Shown piece by piece: positions 29,385 through 38,305 of a DNA stretch of 64,000 nt. The notes beneath the pieces were generated by a model. It was not told where the DNA came from. It worked only from the letters and a program-made list of their open reading frames with translations, and did not search any database. The stretch is taken from contig NZ_JAUSZF010000001.1 of assembly GCF_030817315.1 (NCBI RefSeq), positions 3,553,001-3,617,000 on the forward strand, written 5' to 3'. This DNA is from Sphingomonas faeni. Its GTDB lineage: Bacteria > Pseudomonadota > Alphaproteobacteria > Sphingomonadales > Sphingomonadaceae. The first letter of the stretch is position 1, and the number at the start of each line of letters is the position of its first letter. A program made the translations under genes and the position numbers.

Positions 29385-31673
29385 ATGGCGCATTGGCTTT
29401 GCTCGGCTCGGACTGTGCAGGTCGAGGGAGGTGTGTCTCGGTTCGATCCTCGGTTTTGGACGGTGGATTTTCCTCGGCCGATGATGGCTTGCGTAGTGAC
29501 TACCGGTCCTGACGCGCTGCGAGTGGATGCGGTGTTTTATAAGGCGGACGATCTGGCGGGGGTGATCTGGGAGGCGGTGGATCGCTTCGATCATCCTTTG
29601 TTGAAGTATGAGACGTCGCGGGATTTTCGGGACTGTCGGCTGCGGTTTCGGTGGCGGTCTTCGGGGGTGATGGTGCTGGATGCGATCAATGGCCCGACAC
29701 TCACGATCGAGGGGCGGGATGCGGCGGGGGTGGCTCGGTCCTGGTATGTGCGGTTGTGGAATTATGCGGTGGGGGCGCCGGAGGATGCGGTGGTCTCGCT
29801 CGATTTCGCGGCGATGGTCGGCGGGTATGAACTGCCCGAGGATAGCGATCCGGTCTGGGCGGGGGATGTCGACCGGATGTTCGTGTCGGTAGTGCCGTCG
29901 GACTATTCGGGGGCGGATGTGGCCCTGGCTGCGCCGCGCGAGGGGTGGGTCGAGTGGACCGATCTCGTCTGCGACGGGCCGGGGGCGGTGCTGGCGATCG
30001 GCGATGCCGTGGTGCCGGAGCAGGGGGTTCGGATCGCTGGCGGGTATGACGATAGTTATAACCTGACGCCGGCAAGGGCGCTGCGGAATGCGCTGCATCT
30101 GGGGTATCGGGGGAGCATCACGCATTATGTCGGGATGAGCCATTATTTCCGGCTTGAGGGGGCAGGCGGCGGGTTTTACGTTTCGGCGGCGGGGGGCGTC
30201 TTGAACGCGGCTTGTGCGGCTTGGCATCGGGACTTTGCGGGGCGGGCCAAGGCGCTGGGCTTCGATGTCATCTGGTCGCTGAGTTACGAGCTGTTCGACG
30301 CGCATTGCTGGGGCGACTGGAAGCAGCGGACCGCCGATGGGTCGCCGGCGCTGACCGGGTGGGAGCCGCCGTCTACGTTGCTGTCGCCAGCGCATGACGG
30401 GGCGATGGGGTATCTTCAGGCGGTCGCGCGGGCTTTTATCGGGATCGCGGTGGCGGCGGGGTTGGCGGCGAAGTTCCAGGTCGGCGAGCCCTGGTGGTGG
30501 GTGATGCCGGATGGGCGGCCGTGCTTCTATGACGCTAGCGCGGTGGCGGCGTTTGCACCGGTGGCGATCGCGAATATCCGGCGGTCGAAGACGCCTGCAC
30601 AGATCGTGACGCTGGATGCGGCGGGGGTTTGCCTGGCGGCGTCTACGGCGGCGCTTGTGGCGGCGGTCAAGACGGTCGCGCTTTCGCTGGGGGCGGGGGG
30701 GTGCGTGTCGCATCTGCTGACGTATTTGCCGACCGTGCTGGATGCGAAGGCACCGGAGGCGAAGCGCGCGAACATGCCGGTGGGGTGGGCCAGTCCTGCT
30801 TTCGATGTGCTGCAGCTGGAGGATTACGACTGGGTGACGGCGGGGGATAGCGTGTCGTCTGCGGAGGGCGTGGCGGTGGCGTTCGCGCGGCTGGGGTATC
30901 CGGTGGAGAGGCAGCATTATCTGTCGGGGTTCGTGTTGCGTCCTGACCAGGCGGCGGAGTGGGGGCTGATCGAGGCTGCGGCCGAGGTGGCTCGGGCTCG
31001 GGGGGTGGCGGAGACGTTCCTCTGGGCGCTGCCGCAGGTGATGCGGGATGGGTTCGTGCATTTCGATAATTCCGGGGGAGACGAGGCCGTGGATGCGTTC
31101 GATGACGTGCTGTTTCCGTTGGAGCTGGGGCGCGAGGCCGAGGTGGCGCCTGGGTTTTCTACTGCGATCCTGACGAGTGCCGGGGGGCGGGAGGCTCGCA
31201 ATGCTGCGTGGGCCGAGGCTCGGACGTCGTATGATGTGGGGCCTGGGTTGCGGAGCGAGGCGGATATCGGCGTGCTGCTCGCGTTCTTTCGGGCGCGGAT
31301 GGGGGCCGCGCGGGGGTTTCGGTTGCGGGATCCTTTCGACTTTGAGGCTGTGGGGGAGGTGGTTGGGGTTGGCGATGGGGTCTTGCGGCGGTTTGCTCTG
31401 GTGAAGTCGTATGGTGCGATGGAGCGGCGGATTACTCGGCCGGTTGCTGGCAGTGTTTCGGTGGCTTTGGGGGGCGTTGGGACTGCGGCGTTCTCGGTGG
31501 AGGCTGGGGGGTGGGTGGTGCTGGATGTGGCGCCTGCTCCGGGGGCGGTGGTGACGGCGGGGTTTGCGTTCGATGTGCCGGTTCGGTTTGCGGAGGATCG
31601 GTTGAGCGTGGCTCGGGCTACGTTTCTGGCTGGGGTGGCGGCTAGTGTGCCGCTGGTCGAGGTGCGGGAATAA
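29385..31673 (+). CDS. GTA distal tail protein: DUF2460 domain with long N-terminal extension (g12)
   Basis: 762 residues. The C-terminal 215 or so are DUF2460: FPLELGREAEVAPGFSTAIL, then RNAAWAEARTSYDVGPGLRS and FFRARMGAARGFRLRDPFDF. The first 540 residues are not part of the RcGTA g12 protein as I know it. They begin with a beta-rich domain (WYVRLWNYAVGAPEDAVVSL), followed by a region resembling a TIM-barrel glycosidase (GFDVIWSLSYELFDAHCWGD, EPWWWVMPDGRPCFY, DVLQLEDYDWVTAGDS). A related arrangement is called a non-contractile tail sheath in some annotations; that name is from memory. It should form or decorate the distal tail. Confidence 0.8.
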   Translation: MAHWLCSARTVQVEGGVSRFDPRFWTVDFPRPMMACVVTTGPDALRVDAVFYKADDLAGVIWEAVDRFDHPLLKYETSRDFRDCRLRFRWRSSGVMVLDAINGPTLTIEGRDAAGVARSWYVRLWNYAVGAPEDAVVSLDFAAMVGGYELPEDSDPVWAGDVDRMFVSVVPSDYSGADVALAAPREGWVEWTDLVCDGPGAVLAIGDAVVPEQGVRIAGGYDDSYNLTPARALRNALHLGYRGSITHYVGMSHYFRLEGAGGGFYVSAAGGVLNAACAAWHRDFAGRAKALGFDVIWSLSYELFDAHCWGDWKQRTADGSPALTGWEPPSTLLSPAHDGAMGYLQAVARAFIGIAVAAGLAAKFQVGEPWWWVMPDGRPCFYDASAVAAFAPVAIANIRRSKTPAQIVTLDAAGVCLAASTAALVAAVKTVALSLGAGGCVSHLLTYLPTVLDAKAPEAKRANMPVGWASPAFDVLQLEDYDWVTAGDSVSSAEGVAVAFARLGYPVERQHYLSGFVLRPDQAAEWGLIEAAAEVARARGVAETFLWALPQVMRDGFVHFDNSGGDEAVDAFDDVLFPLELGREAEVAPGFSTAILTSAGGREARNAAWAEARTSYDVGPGLRSEADIGVLLAFFRARMGAARGFRLRDPFDFEAVGEVVGVGDGVLRRFALVKSYGAMERRITRPVAGSVSVALGGVGTAAFSVEAGGWVVLDVAPAPGAVVTAGFAFDVPVRFAEDRLSVARATFLAGVAASVPLVEVRE

Positions 31674-31806
31674 CCCTCTCCCTTCAGGGGAGAGGGAAGG
31701 AGGAGCCGTAGGCGACGGGAGGGTGAGGGCACGCGTTTTGGTGTGCGTGCCCTCACCCTCCCGCGCTTCGCGCGGGCCCCTCCCTCTCCCCTGAAGGGAG
31801 AGGGGG
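31674..31806. repeat. Cluster repeat, copy F, between g12 and g13
   Basis: Complete but more diverged: the left half is standard (GGAGGAGCCGTAGGCGACGG). The right half starts with an inner palindrome GGGCACGC...GCGTGCCC and uses CCCGCGCTTCGCGCGGGCCC in place of the usual core. Confidence 0.9.
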
Positions 31807-31823
31807 TTTTGGAGGAGACGCTC

Positions 31824-32621
31824 ATGTTTCTGGATGTGGAGCTGGCTACGATCGCGCTGTGCTGGCGGATCGAGCGGCGGGATGGGGTGGCGGTGGGCTT
31901 GACCGCGCATGATCGGGATCTGGTGGTGGATGGGCTGGTGCACCGGGCGGCGCCGGGGATGACGCCTTCGGCGATCCAGCGCGCCGATGGCCTGGAGGCG
32001 GATACCATGGATGTGGCGGGGGCTTTGACGAGTGCCGCGATTGGGGAGCGGGATTTGTTGGCGGGGCGCTGGGATGGGGCTCGGGTTGTGCTGTTTGCGG
32101 TGGACTGGACCGATCCGACTGCTCGGGTGGAACTGGGCGAGGGCCTTATTGGCGCGGTCGAGTTGGGGAATGGCGGGTTCACCGCGGAGTTGCGGGGGGC
32201 GAGTGCTGCGCTGGATCGGGCGGTGGTGGAGGAGACGTCGCCGGAGTGTCGGGCGGAGCTCGGGGATCGGCGGTGCCGGGTGGCGATGGCGGGGCGGCGG
32301 CGGTTTGCTCGGGTTGTTGCGTGCGTGGGGGCGGTAGTGACGCTGGATGCTGGCGCTGACGGGCTTGGGGGTGGGCTGTTGCGGTGGTTCGGCGGCGCGA
32401 ATTGTGGGTTGGAGAATGCTGTCGCTCGGGGTGTCGGGATGGCGGTTACTTTGCGGGCGGTGCCGGCGTTCACCGTGGAGGCGGGGGTGCTGGTCGAGGT
32501 CGTGGAGGGGTGTGACAAGAGTCTCGCCACGTGTGCGGGGCGGTTTGGGAATGCGGTGAACTTTCGGGGGGAGCCGTATTTGCCGGGGATCGATCTTCTC
32601 ACGCGGTATCCGGGGGCTTGA
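31824..32621 (+). CDS. GTA tail protein, DUF2163 (g13)
   Basis: 265 residues. LCWRIERRDGVAVGLTAHDR, APGMTPSAIQRADGLEADTM and RAVVEETSPECRAELGDRRC are the DUF2163 landmarks. The Cys-rich C-terminus GCDKSLATCAGRFGNAVNFR with GEPYLPGID is the part that binds an iron-sulphur cluster in the RcGTA hub protein. It forms the tail hub. TTGA overlap with the next gene. Confidence 0.93.
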   Translation: MFLDVELATIALCWRIERRDGVAVGLTAHDRDLVVDGLVHRAAPGMTPSAIQRADGLEADTMDVAGALTSAAIGERDLLAGRWDGARVVLFAVDWTDPTARVELGEGLIGAVELGNGGFTAELRGASAALDRAVVEETSPECRAELGDRRCRVAMAGRRRFARVVACVGAVVTLDAGADGLGGGLLRWFGGANCGLENAVARGVGMAVTLRAVPAFTVEAGVLVEVVEGCDKSLATCAGRFGNAVNFRGEPYLPGIDLLTRYPGA

Positions 32622-32989
32622 GCGCCGTTGCGGACGCTGCGCTTGCGGCGGTGGGGACGCGGTTTCGGTTGCATGGGCGGGGTGTGGATGGGCTCGATTG
32701 TGTCGGGCTGGTTGCGCTGGCTTTGCGGGCTGGGGGGTATTCTGGCGAAGTTCCGAGCGGGTATTCGCTGCGAGGTGGCGATTGGGGTTTGCTCGATCGG
32801 GTGCTGGTGCGGGTTGCCGAGGTGGTGGCGGGCGACGTGCTGTTGATGGCGGCGGGGCCGGGGCAGGTTCATTTGGGGATCAGGACGGCGGGCGGCTTCG
32901 TGCATGCGGACGCTGGGTTGCGGCGCGTGGTGGAGCGGCCGGGGATGCCGCCTTGGCCGATCCTTGGGGTTTGGCGGATGGAGGGGTGA
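32618..32989 (+). CDS. GTA NlpC/P60 peptidase (g14)
   Basis: 123 residues. The catalytic Cys lies in GRGVDGLDCVGLVALAL and the His in GQVHLGIRTAGGFVHAD, the NlpC/P60 order. It probably cuts peptidoglycan peptides as the tail tip crosses the cell wall. I chose the TTG start at 32618 because it overlaps the g13 stop; the frame is open further upstream but inside g13. Confidence 0.88.
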   Translation: MSAVADAALAAVGTRFRLHGRGVDGLDCVGLVALALRAGGYSGEVPSGYSLRGGDWGLLDRVLVRVAEVVAGDVLLMAAGPGQVHLGIRTAGGFVHADAGLRRVVERPGMPPWPILGVWRMEG

Positions 32990-32990
32990 C

Positions 32991-35135
32991 ATGGCGACCT
33001 TGGTATTGACGGCCGTGGGGAGCGCGGTGGGCGGGCCGATCGGGGGCGCGATCGGCGCCTTGATCGGGCGATCGGTGGACGGCGCGGTGTTCGGGCCGCA
33101 GCGGCGGGAGGGGCCTAGGCTGGTCGAGCTGGCAGTGCAGACTTCGTCTTATGGGGCGCAGATTCCGAAGCTGTTCGGGACGATGCGCGTGGCGGGGACG
33201 GTGATCTGGGCGACCGACCTGATCGAGACGCGGGCCTCGTCTCGGAGTGTGAAGGGGCAACCTAGCACCTCGACCTATTCCTATGCGGCGTCTTTTGCGG
33301 TGTTGCTGTCGGCTCGGGCTATTCGCGGCGTGGGGCGGATCTGGGCTGAGGGGAAGCTGCTGCGGGGGGCCGCAGGGGACTTCAAGACGGCGACCGGGTT
33401 TCGGCTGCATCTGGGGGGTGAGGACCAGGCGGTGGATCCTTTGATCGCGTCTGCGGAGGGGGCGTCGCCGGCGTATCGCGGGTGCGCCTACGCCGTGTTC
33501 GAGATGTTGCAGCTGGCGGATTTCGGGAATCGCATTCCTTCGCTGACGTTCGAGGTGATTGCGGACGAGGGGCTGGTGCTGGTTTCGACGATCGCGAAGG
33601 CGCTGGCGGGGGAGGTTTCTGGGACTGCTGCGCTGGCGGTGGGCGGGTTTGCGGCGTCGGGCGGGAGCGTTCGGGCGTTGCTGGAGATGTTGGGGCAGGC
33701 TGGCGGGGCCTGGTTTGCGCCCTCCGGAGCCGGGTTGGTGATGCGCGATGCGGCTGGGGTGACCGTTGTCGTCGCCGACGAGGGGTTTGCGGTTGAGGGG
33801 AAGGGCGTGCGGCGGGCTCGGGCGGTCGCGGCGATCGAGACTGTGCCTCGGACCGTGACGGTCGGCTATTATGACGCGGCGCGGGATTACCAGGCGGGGG
33901 TGCAGCGGGCTCGGCGGCCGGGGGCTGGTATGCGCGATGAGCGGGTCGAGGTGCCGGCGGTGCTGGAGGCGGGCGCGGCTAAGACGATGGCGGAGGCTAT
34001 GCTGGCGCGGGCCGAGGCCGGGCGGGTTCGGCGAACCGTTGCCGCCGGGTTCGGGGCGATGGGACTCGCGCCGGGCGCTTGCGTGACGATTTCCGGGGAG
34101 GGCGGCGTCTGGCGGGTGGCCGACGTCAGCATCGAGGGGATGGTGACGACGTTGGGGCTGGTGCCGTTGGTGGCAGCGTCTTTGCCGGCGAGTGCCACCA
34201 GCGGGCGGGTTTCGGGGGCGGTGGATGCGGTCGTGGGGGCGACGATCGTGCGGGCGTTCGAGGTTCCCGGGCTGGAGGACGCGCCGTTGTCCGCGCCGCG
34301 GATGCTGGTCGTCGCGGCCGGTACGGGCGCGGCGTGGCGGCAGGCGGCCTTGCTCTACAGCCTCGATGACGGGGTGAGTTGGGTGGCGGCCGGCGCGACG
34401 GCGGCGCCGGCGGTGCTGGGGACGATCGCGGTCGTTGCGCCGGGGGCTCCGGCTGCGCTGGCCGATCTGCGGGGGGCGTTCGAGGTTACGCTGGCGCATG
34501 CGGATATGGACCTCGGCGATGCGGATGCGGCGGCGCTCGATCGGGGCGTTAACCTGGCTTTGCTGGGGGACGAGCTGTTGCAGTTCGGACGGGCGGAACC
34601 GCTGGGTGGCGCGCGGTGGCGGTTGAGCCAGTTGCTGCGTGGGCGGCGGGGCACCGAGGCTGCGGCGGGCATACAAGTGGTCGGGGATCGGTTCGTGACG
34701 ATCGAGGCGGATACGGCGCGGGCGCTCGACCTGCCGGTGTCAGTGCTGGGACGCGAGGTGCGCGTGATCGCGTCGGGCGTGGGCGACGATACGCCGGTGG
34801 AGACGCGGTGCGTGATGCGCGGTGCTTCGGTGGTTCCGCCTTCGCCGGTGCATCTGCGGTTCTCCAGCGAAGCCGATGGCGGCGCGACGGTGCGGTGGAC
34901 GCGACGGAGCCGGGCAGGGTGGCGGTGGATCGACGGGGTCGACGCGCCGCTGGCCGAGGAAACCGAAGCGTACCGCGTGACGATTACGGCCGGCGCAACC
35001 GCGCGAGACGTCGAGGTGGCGGAACCTTCGGTGTCGGTGCTTGCGGTCGAGCGCGTCGGGCCCGTCAGCGTCGTCGTCCGGCAACGCGGGATCTTCGGCG
35101 AGTCCCTGGCGACGGAACTGATCGTACCGGCCTGA
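32991..35135 (+). CDS. GTA tail-tip/host-specificity protein (g15)
   Basis: 714 residues. TLVLTAVGSAVGGPIGGAIG (a glycine-rich hydrophobic start), then YGAQIPKLFGTMRVAGTVIW and YSYAASFAVLLSARAIRGVG are the hallmarks of the GTA g15/gpJ-like family. A central ring-like domain follows and the C-terminal part is beta-rich (GATARDVEVAEPSVSVLAVE). It forms the tip that contacts the recipient cell. The fourteen-gene set from g1 to g15 ends here, followed by the DUF2793 gene. Confidence 0.92.
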   Translation: MATLVLTAVGSAVGGPIGGAIGALIGRSVDGAVFGPQRREGPRLVELAVQTSSYGAQIPKLFGTMRVAGTVIWATDLIETRASSRSVKGQPSTSTYSYAASFAVLLSARAIRGVGRIWAEGKLLRGAAGDFKTATGFRLHLGGEDQAVDPLIASAEGASPAYRGCAYAVFEMLQLADFGNRIPSLTFEVIADEGLVLVSTIAKALAGEVSGTAALAVGGFAASGGSVRALLEMLGQAGGAWFAPSGAGLVMRDAAGVTVVVADEGFAVEGKGVRRARAVAAIETVPRTVTVGYYDAARDYQAGVQRARRPGAGMRDERVEVPAVLEAGAAKTMAEAMLARAEAGRVRRTVAAGFGAMGLAPGACVTISGEGGVWRVADVSIEGMVTTLGLVPLVAASLPASATSGRVSGAVDAVVGATIVRAFEVPGLEDAPLSAPRMLVVAAGTGAAWRQAALLYSLDDGVSWVAAGATAAPAVLGTIAVVAPGAPAALADLRGAFEVTLAHADMDLGDADAAALDRGVNLALLGDELLQFGRAEPLGGARWRLSQLLRGRRGTEAAAGIQVVGDRFVTIEADTARALDLPVSVLGREVRVIASGVGDDTPVETRCVMRGASVVPPSPVHLRFSSEADGGATVRWTRRSRAGWRWIDGVDAPLAEETEAYRVTITAGATARDVEVAEPSVSVLAVERVGPVSVVVRQRGIFGESLATELIVPA

Positions 35136-35157
35136 TAATCGAACGGGAGAACGAATG

Positions 35158-35662
35158 ATGAGCGACGACAGCACTTCGCGGCTGGCATTGCCGTTGCTGC
35201 AACCGGGACAGGCACAGAAGGAAACGACGCATAATGAAGCGCTGACGTTGCTCGATCTCGCGGTGCAGGCGAGCGTGGTGGCGGTGGGAACCAACGTGCC
35301 GCCGGTAGCGCCGACGCCTGGAAGCACGTGGATCGTCGGTACCGCACCGACCGGCGGCTGGGCCGAGCAGGCGCGGGCGATCGCCGGGTGGACGAGCAGC
35401 GGCTGGCGGTTCCTAGCCGGTCGGGAGGGCATGACCGTGTGGAGCATCGCCGACGGCCAGCCGGCTCGGTTCGGTGCGGGGACCTGGACGCTGGGCGTAC
35501 TGGCCGGAGAGCAAGGTTTCGATCGGCGGGGTCGACGTCGTGGGCGCACGTCGCGCAGCGGTTCCGGACCCGACGGGCGGAACCGTCGTCGACGGCCAGT
35601 CGAGAGCGACGATTGGTGCCATATTGGCCGTGTTGCGAGGCCACGGACTCATTTCCGTCTAA
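35158..35662 (+). pseudogene. DUF2793 protein, one frameshift
   Basis: The N-terminal part is typical DUF2793: LALPLLQPGQAQKETTHNEA, LLDLAVQASVVAVGTNVPP and GWRFLAGREGMTVWSIADGQ. At about 35509-35516 (GAGAGCAAGG) the frame slips. With one base removed it continues KVSIGGVDVVGARRAAVPD and ends VLRGHGLISV, the normal family end. The corrected protein would be about 168 residues. Such proteins lie after the tail genes of GTA clusters in this group and are thought to be tail-associated or host-binding. ATG at 35155 is an equal alternative start. Confidence 0.75.
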
Positions 35663-35781
35663 AACATCCATAAAACTGTGTCGTTCCAGCAACACTTCTA
35701 ACTTTTGTCAGCTTGCGTGGAAACAAGCCCGAGGATAGGGAGTTTGCGATGTCCGTGTGACACTCATGAAAGGGGATTTAT

Positions 35782-36873
35782 ATGCGGAAGCTTGCCGTCG
35801 TTCTGGCACTCGCCTCCACCGCACTCGCCACTCCCGCCCTCGCCCGCGACAAGTCGTGGTACGTAGGCGTCGAAGGCGGTGCGATGATCGTTGAAGACAT
35901 CGACTATGATATCGGCGCATTGAACAATGCCGGTTCGGTCGATCATGACTATGGTTACGATGTCGACGCCGTAATGGGCTACGACTTTGGCGGTTTCCGC
36001 CTCGAAACCGAAGTCGGCTACCGTAAGGCAACCGTGGACGGCTTCTCGTCGACCACGCCGGTTGGCGGCTTTGCAGCCGGCAACTACAGCGGTGCTGGTG
36101 GTTCGTCGTCGGCTCTCAGCTTCATGCTGAACGGCCTTCTGGACTTCGGTCCGGACGATGGCATCCAGGGCTTCGTCGGCGGCGGCGTCGGTGTCGCTCG
36201 CGTCAAGGCGCAGTACGGCATCACCAACGCAGACTTCCTGAACGACTCGGACACCGTGTTCGCGTATCAGGGCCTGGCCGGTATCCGTGCACCACTGACC
36301 GACCACATCGACGCGACGCTGAAGTATCGTTTCTTCAACGCCGAGAACGTCAAGCTGGTCGACAACTCGAACCGCGTGTTCGACGGTCGCTTCCGTTCGC
36401 ACAGCATCCTTGGTGGTGTGACGTACAACTTCGGCGAGCCTGCTGCTCCGCCGCCGCCGCCGCCGCCGCCGCCGCCTGAGCCGATGGCACCGCCGCCGCC
36501 GCCAGCTCCGGTTGAAGTCGTCTGCTCGCCTGGTCCGTTCATCGTGTTCTTCGAATGGGATAAGTCGGACATCACGCCTGAGGCAGCGTCGATCCTCGAC
36601 AACGCCGTCACGCAGTACCAGTCGTGCGGCAACGCACAGGTCATGCTGGCAGGTCACGCCGATAAGTCGGGTTCGGCATCGTACAACGTCGGTCTGTCGC
36701 AGCGCCGCGCAGATGGCGTGAAGGCATATCTGTCTTCGCATGCCATCCCGGACAGCGTCATCTCGACGGAAGCATTCGGCGAGAGCCGTCCGCGCGTCGA
36801 GACCGCCGATGGCGTTCGCGAAGTGCAGAACCGTCGCGTGGAAGTCACCTACGGTCCGGGTTCGGGCCAGTAA
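35782..36873 (+). CDS. OmpA-family outer membrane protein
   Basis: 363 residues with a signal peptide (LAVVLALASTALATPALA), an N-terminal eight-strand barrel (SWYVGVEGGAMIV to SHSILGGVTYNFG), a proline linker with ten Pro in a row (about residues 223-232) and a second short run, and a C-terminal OmpA-like domain. The latter has FFEWDKSDITPEAASIL, ASYNVGLSQRRADGVKAYL and NRRVEVTYG, containing the Asp/Arg pair that binds peptidoglycan. It ties the outer membrane to the wall. AAAGGGGA precedes the ATG, and a strong terminator follows. Codon use looks like that of a highly expressed gene. Confidence 0.95.
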   Translation: MRKLAVVLALASTALATPALARDKSWYVGVEGGAMIVEDIDYDIGALNNAGSVDHDYGYDVDAVMGYDFGGFRLETEVGYRKATVDGFSSTTPVGGFAAGNYSGAGGSSSALSFMLNGLLDFGPDDGIQGFVGGGVGVARVKAQYGITNADFLNDSDTVFAYQGLAGIRAPLTDHIDATLKYRFFNAENVKLVDNSNRVFDGRFRSHSILGGVTYNFGEPAAPPPPPPPPPPEPMAPPPPPAPVEVVCSPGPFIVFFEWDKSDITPEAASILDNAVTQYQSCGNAQVMLAGHADKSGSASYNVGLSQRRADGVKAYLSSHAIPDSVISTEAFGESRPRVETADGVREVQNRRVEVTYGPGSGQ

Positions 36874-36918
36874 GACTTTCGCCAACCGACTCTCGGGTCG
36901 GTTACGGAATGAAGATCG

Positions 36919-36953
36919 GGGAGGTCAGCGCAAGCTGGCCTCCCTTTTCTTTT
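36919..36953 (+). terminator. Rho-independent terminator after the ompA-like gene
   Basis: GGGAGGTCAGC (36919-36929) pairs with GCTGGCCTCCC (36934-36944) around a GCAA loop, with one T-G pair, followed by TTTTCTTTT. Confidence 0.9.
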
Positions 36954-37005
36954 GTGCTTTTTGCGCGGGGCTGGCCGGTCGCGAGGGCGGCGGCTTCGGC
37001 TGGCG

Positions 37006-37185
37006 TTGATTTAGTTCACGCGGAGGCGCGGAGAGTAAGAGCGGAGATGGATCTTTCTTGGCGAAGGTCGTCCGCGAATGCAGCTTTTGACGATTGGCTT
37101 CGCCGGGGCGGGGCCATGGCGGGAAGGCTGTCCAAACCTTCTTCTTACTCTCCGCGGCTCCGCGCCTCCGCGCGAACAAAATCAA
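37006..37185. repeat. Inverted-repeat element 1 (MITE-like)
   Basis: The left end TTGATTTAGTTCACGCGGAG, continuing GCGCGGAGAGTAAG, faces its reverse complement at 37144-37185; the right copy carries an extra CCGCGGAG block. The 100-base interior has no gene. The ends resemble those of the neighbouring element. Confidence 0.75.
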
Positions 37186-37228
37186 CGTTCGGGCCTTTCG
37201 CGACGGCGGCGTTTGGCGGAACGCCGAT

Positions 37229-37387
37229 GTGTTCACGCGAAGGCGCAAAGGCGCGAAGAGGGTTTTGCGTGGGGCGGGGTTTCCTGCTTCTTGAATCTTT
37301 TCAGTGCTATCGCGCCTGTGCCGTCAGGTCGCAGCGCCTCGCCCGGAGTCGGGCATCTTCGCGCCTTTGCGCCTTCGCGTGAGCATA
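37229..37387. repeat. Inverted-repeat element 2 (MITE-like)
   Basis: TTCACGCGAAGGCGCAAAGG with CGCGAAGA at 37232-37259 has a near-perfect reverse complement at 37355-37383. The interior is about 95 bases with no gene. With element 1 it fills the gap between the OmpA terminator and the shikimate dehydrogenase-like gene. Confidence 0.75.
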
Positions 37388-37487
37388 TCTGCTGCCTGGA
37401 TACCGTGAGCGAGCGTCGTTGCGACGCTCGCGCCTTCACCCAAGCGTATCCACGCTATACTGGGACGGAGCGAACGAGGAGATGTCG

Positions 37488-38300
37488 ATGAAACCGCTGA
37501 TTGGACGAGACACGCGGTTGTGCATGTCGTTGTCGGCGCGACCGGGGAATTTCGGGTCGCGGTTTCATAACCGGCTGTACGAGCTGACCGGGCTCGATTT
37601 CGTCTACAAGTCGTTCTCGACCACCGACTTAGATGCTGCGATCGGTGGAATCAGGGCGCTCGACATTCGCGGGTGCGCGATCTCGATGCCGTTCAAGGAG
37701 GCGGTGATCCCGCTGCTCGACGCGTTGGCGCAGTCGGCTAGCGCGATCGACAGCGTGAATACGATCGTCAACGACGGCGGCGTGCTGACCGGGCACAACA
37801 CCGATTATGGCGCGGTCGTCGATCTGGTCGCGGATCTCGATCGGGCGATGCCGTTCGCGGTGCGAGGATCCGGCGGGATGGCGAAGGCGGTGGTGGCTGC
37901 ACTCGGCGACAGCGGTTTTCGGGACGGGACGATCGTCGCGCGGAACGAAGCGGCCGGACGCGCGATCGCGGATCGGTATGGCTTTGCCTGGGCGGCGGAA
38001 CCCGCGGGCGAGGCGGCATTGCTGGTCAATGCCACGCCGCGCGGGATGACCGGAGCGGATGCCGATGTGCTGGCGTTTCCGCAGGAGATGATCGCCGCCT
38101 GCACCGTAGCGTTCGACGTGGTGCAATATCCGGTCGCGACGCCGTTTCTACGTGCCGCGGCTGAGGCGGGAAAGCGGTGTATCACCGGGGCGGAGGTGGC
38201 CACGCTCCAGGCGTTGCAGCAGTTCGTGCTGTATACGCGCGTGACGCCGTCACCGGCTCAGGTAACGGACGCTGCGGACTGGGCTCGTGCGCATCCCTGA
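37488..38300 (+). CDS. Shikimate/quinate 5-dehydrogenase-like protein
   Basis: 270 residues. The substrate domain reads LARPGNFGSRFHNR-like (SARPGNFGSRFHNRLYELTG). GCAISMPFKEAVIPLLD carries the catalytic Lys of AroE proteins, then SVNTIVNDGGVLTGHNTDYG with Asn/Asp. The NAD(P) loop is atypical: VRGSGGMAKAVVAAL instead of GAGGAA. Family members of this kind often act on compounds other than shikimate, so I leave the symbol blank. GAGGAG lies 6 bases before the ATG at 37488 and abuts the alternative at 37482, so 37488 was chosen. Confidence 0.8.
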   Translation: MKPLIGRDTRLCMSLSARPGNFGSRFHNRLYELTGLDFVYKSFSTTDLDAAIGGIRALDIRGCAISMPFKEAVIPLLDALAQSASAIDSVNTIVNDGGVLTGHNTDYGAVVDLVADLDRAMPFAVRGSGGMAKAVVAALGDSGFRDGTIVARNEAAGRAIADRYGFAWAAEPAGEAALLVNATPRGMTGADADVLAFPQEMIAACTVAFDVVQYPVATPFLRAAAEAGKRCITGAEVATLQALQQFVLYTRVTPSPAQVTDAADWARAHP

Positions 38301-38305
38301 GTGAG

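Noticed and set aside
23037-31806. Repeated blocks in the GTA cluster as a CRISPR array
   Set aside because: The repeats are palindromic, lie kilobases apart between genes, and have no regular spacers or cas genes. They are REP-type doublets.
29181-31943. A very long open frame on the minus strand opposite the GTA tail gene (and similar ones at 8083-10296, 12880-34676 in parts, and 57751-61464)
   Set aside because: These are antisense shadows: Arg/Pro/His-rich translations with no domain logic, lying opposite genes with clear family motifs. High GC leaves such frames free of stops.
36433-36500. CCG-triplet run as a regulatory microsatellite
   Set aside because: It lies within the OmpA-like gene and encodes the proline linker in frame, so it is ordinary coding sequence.
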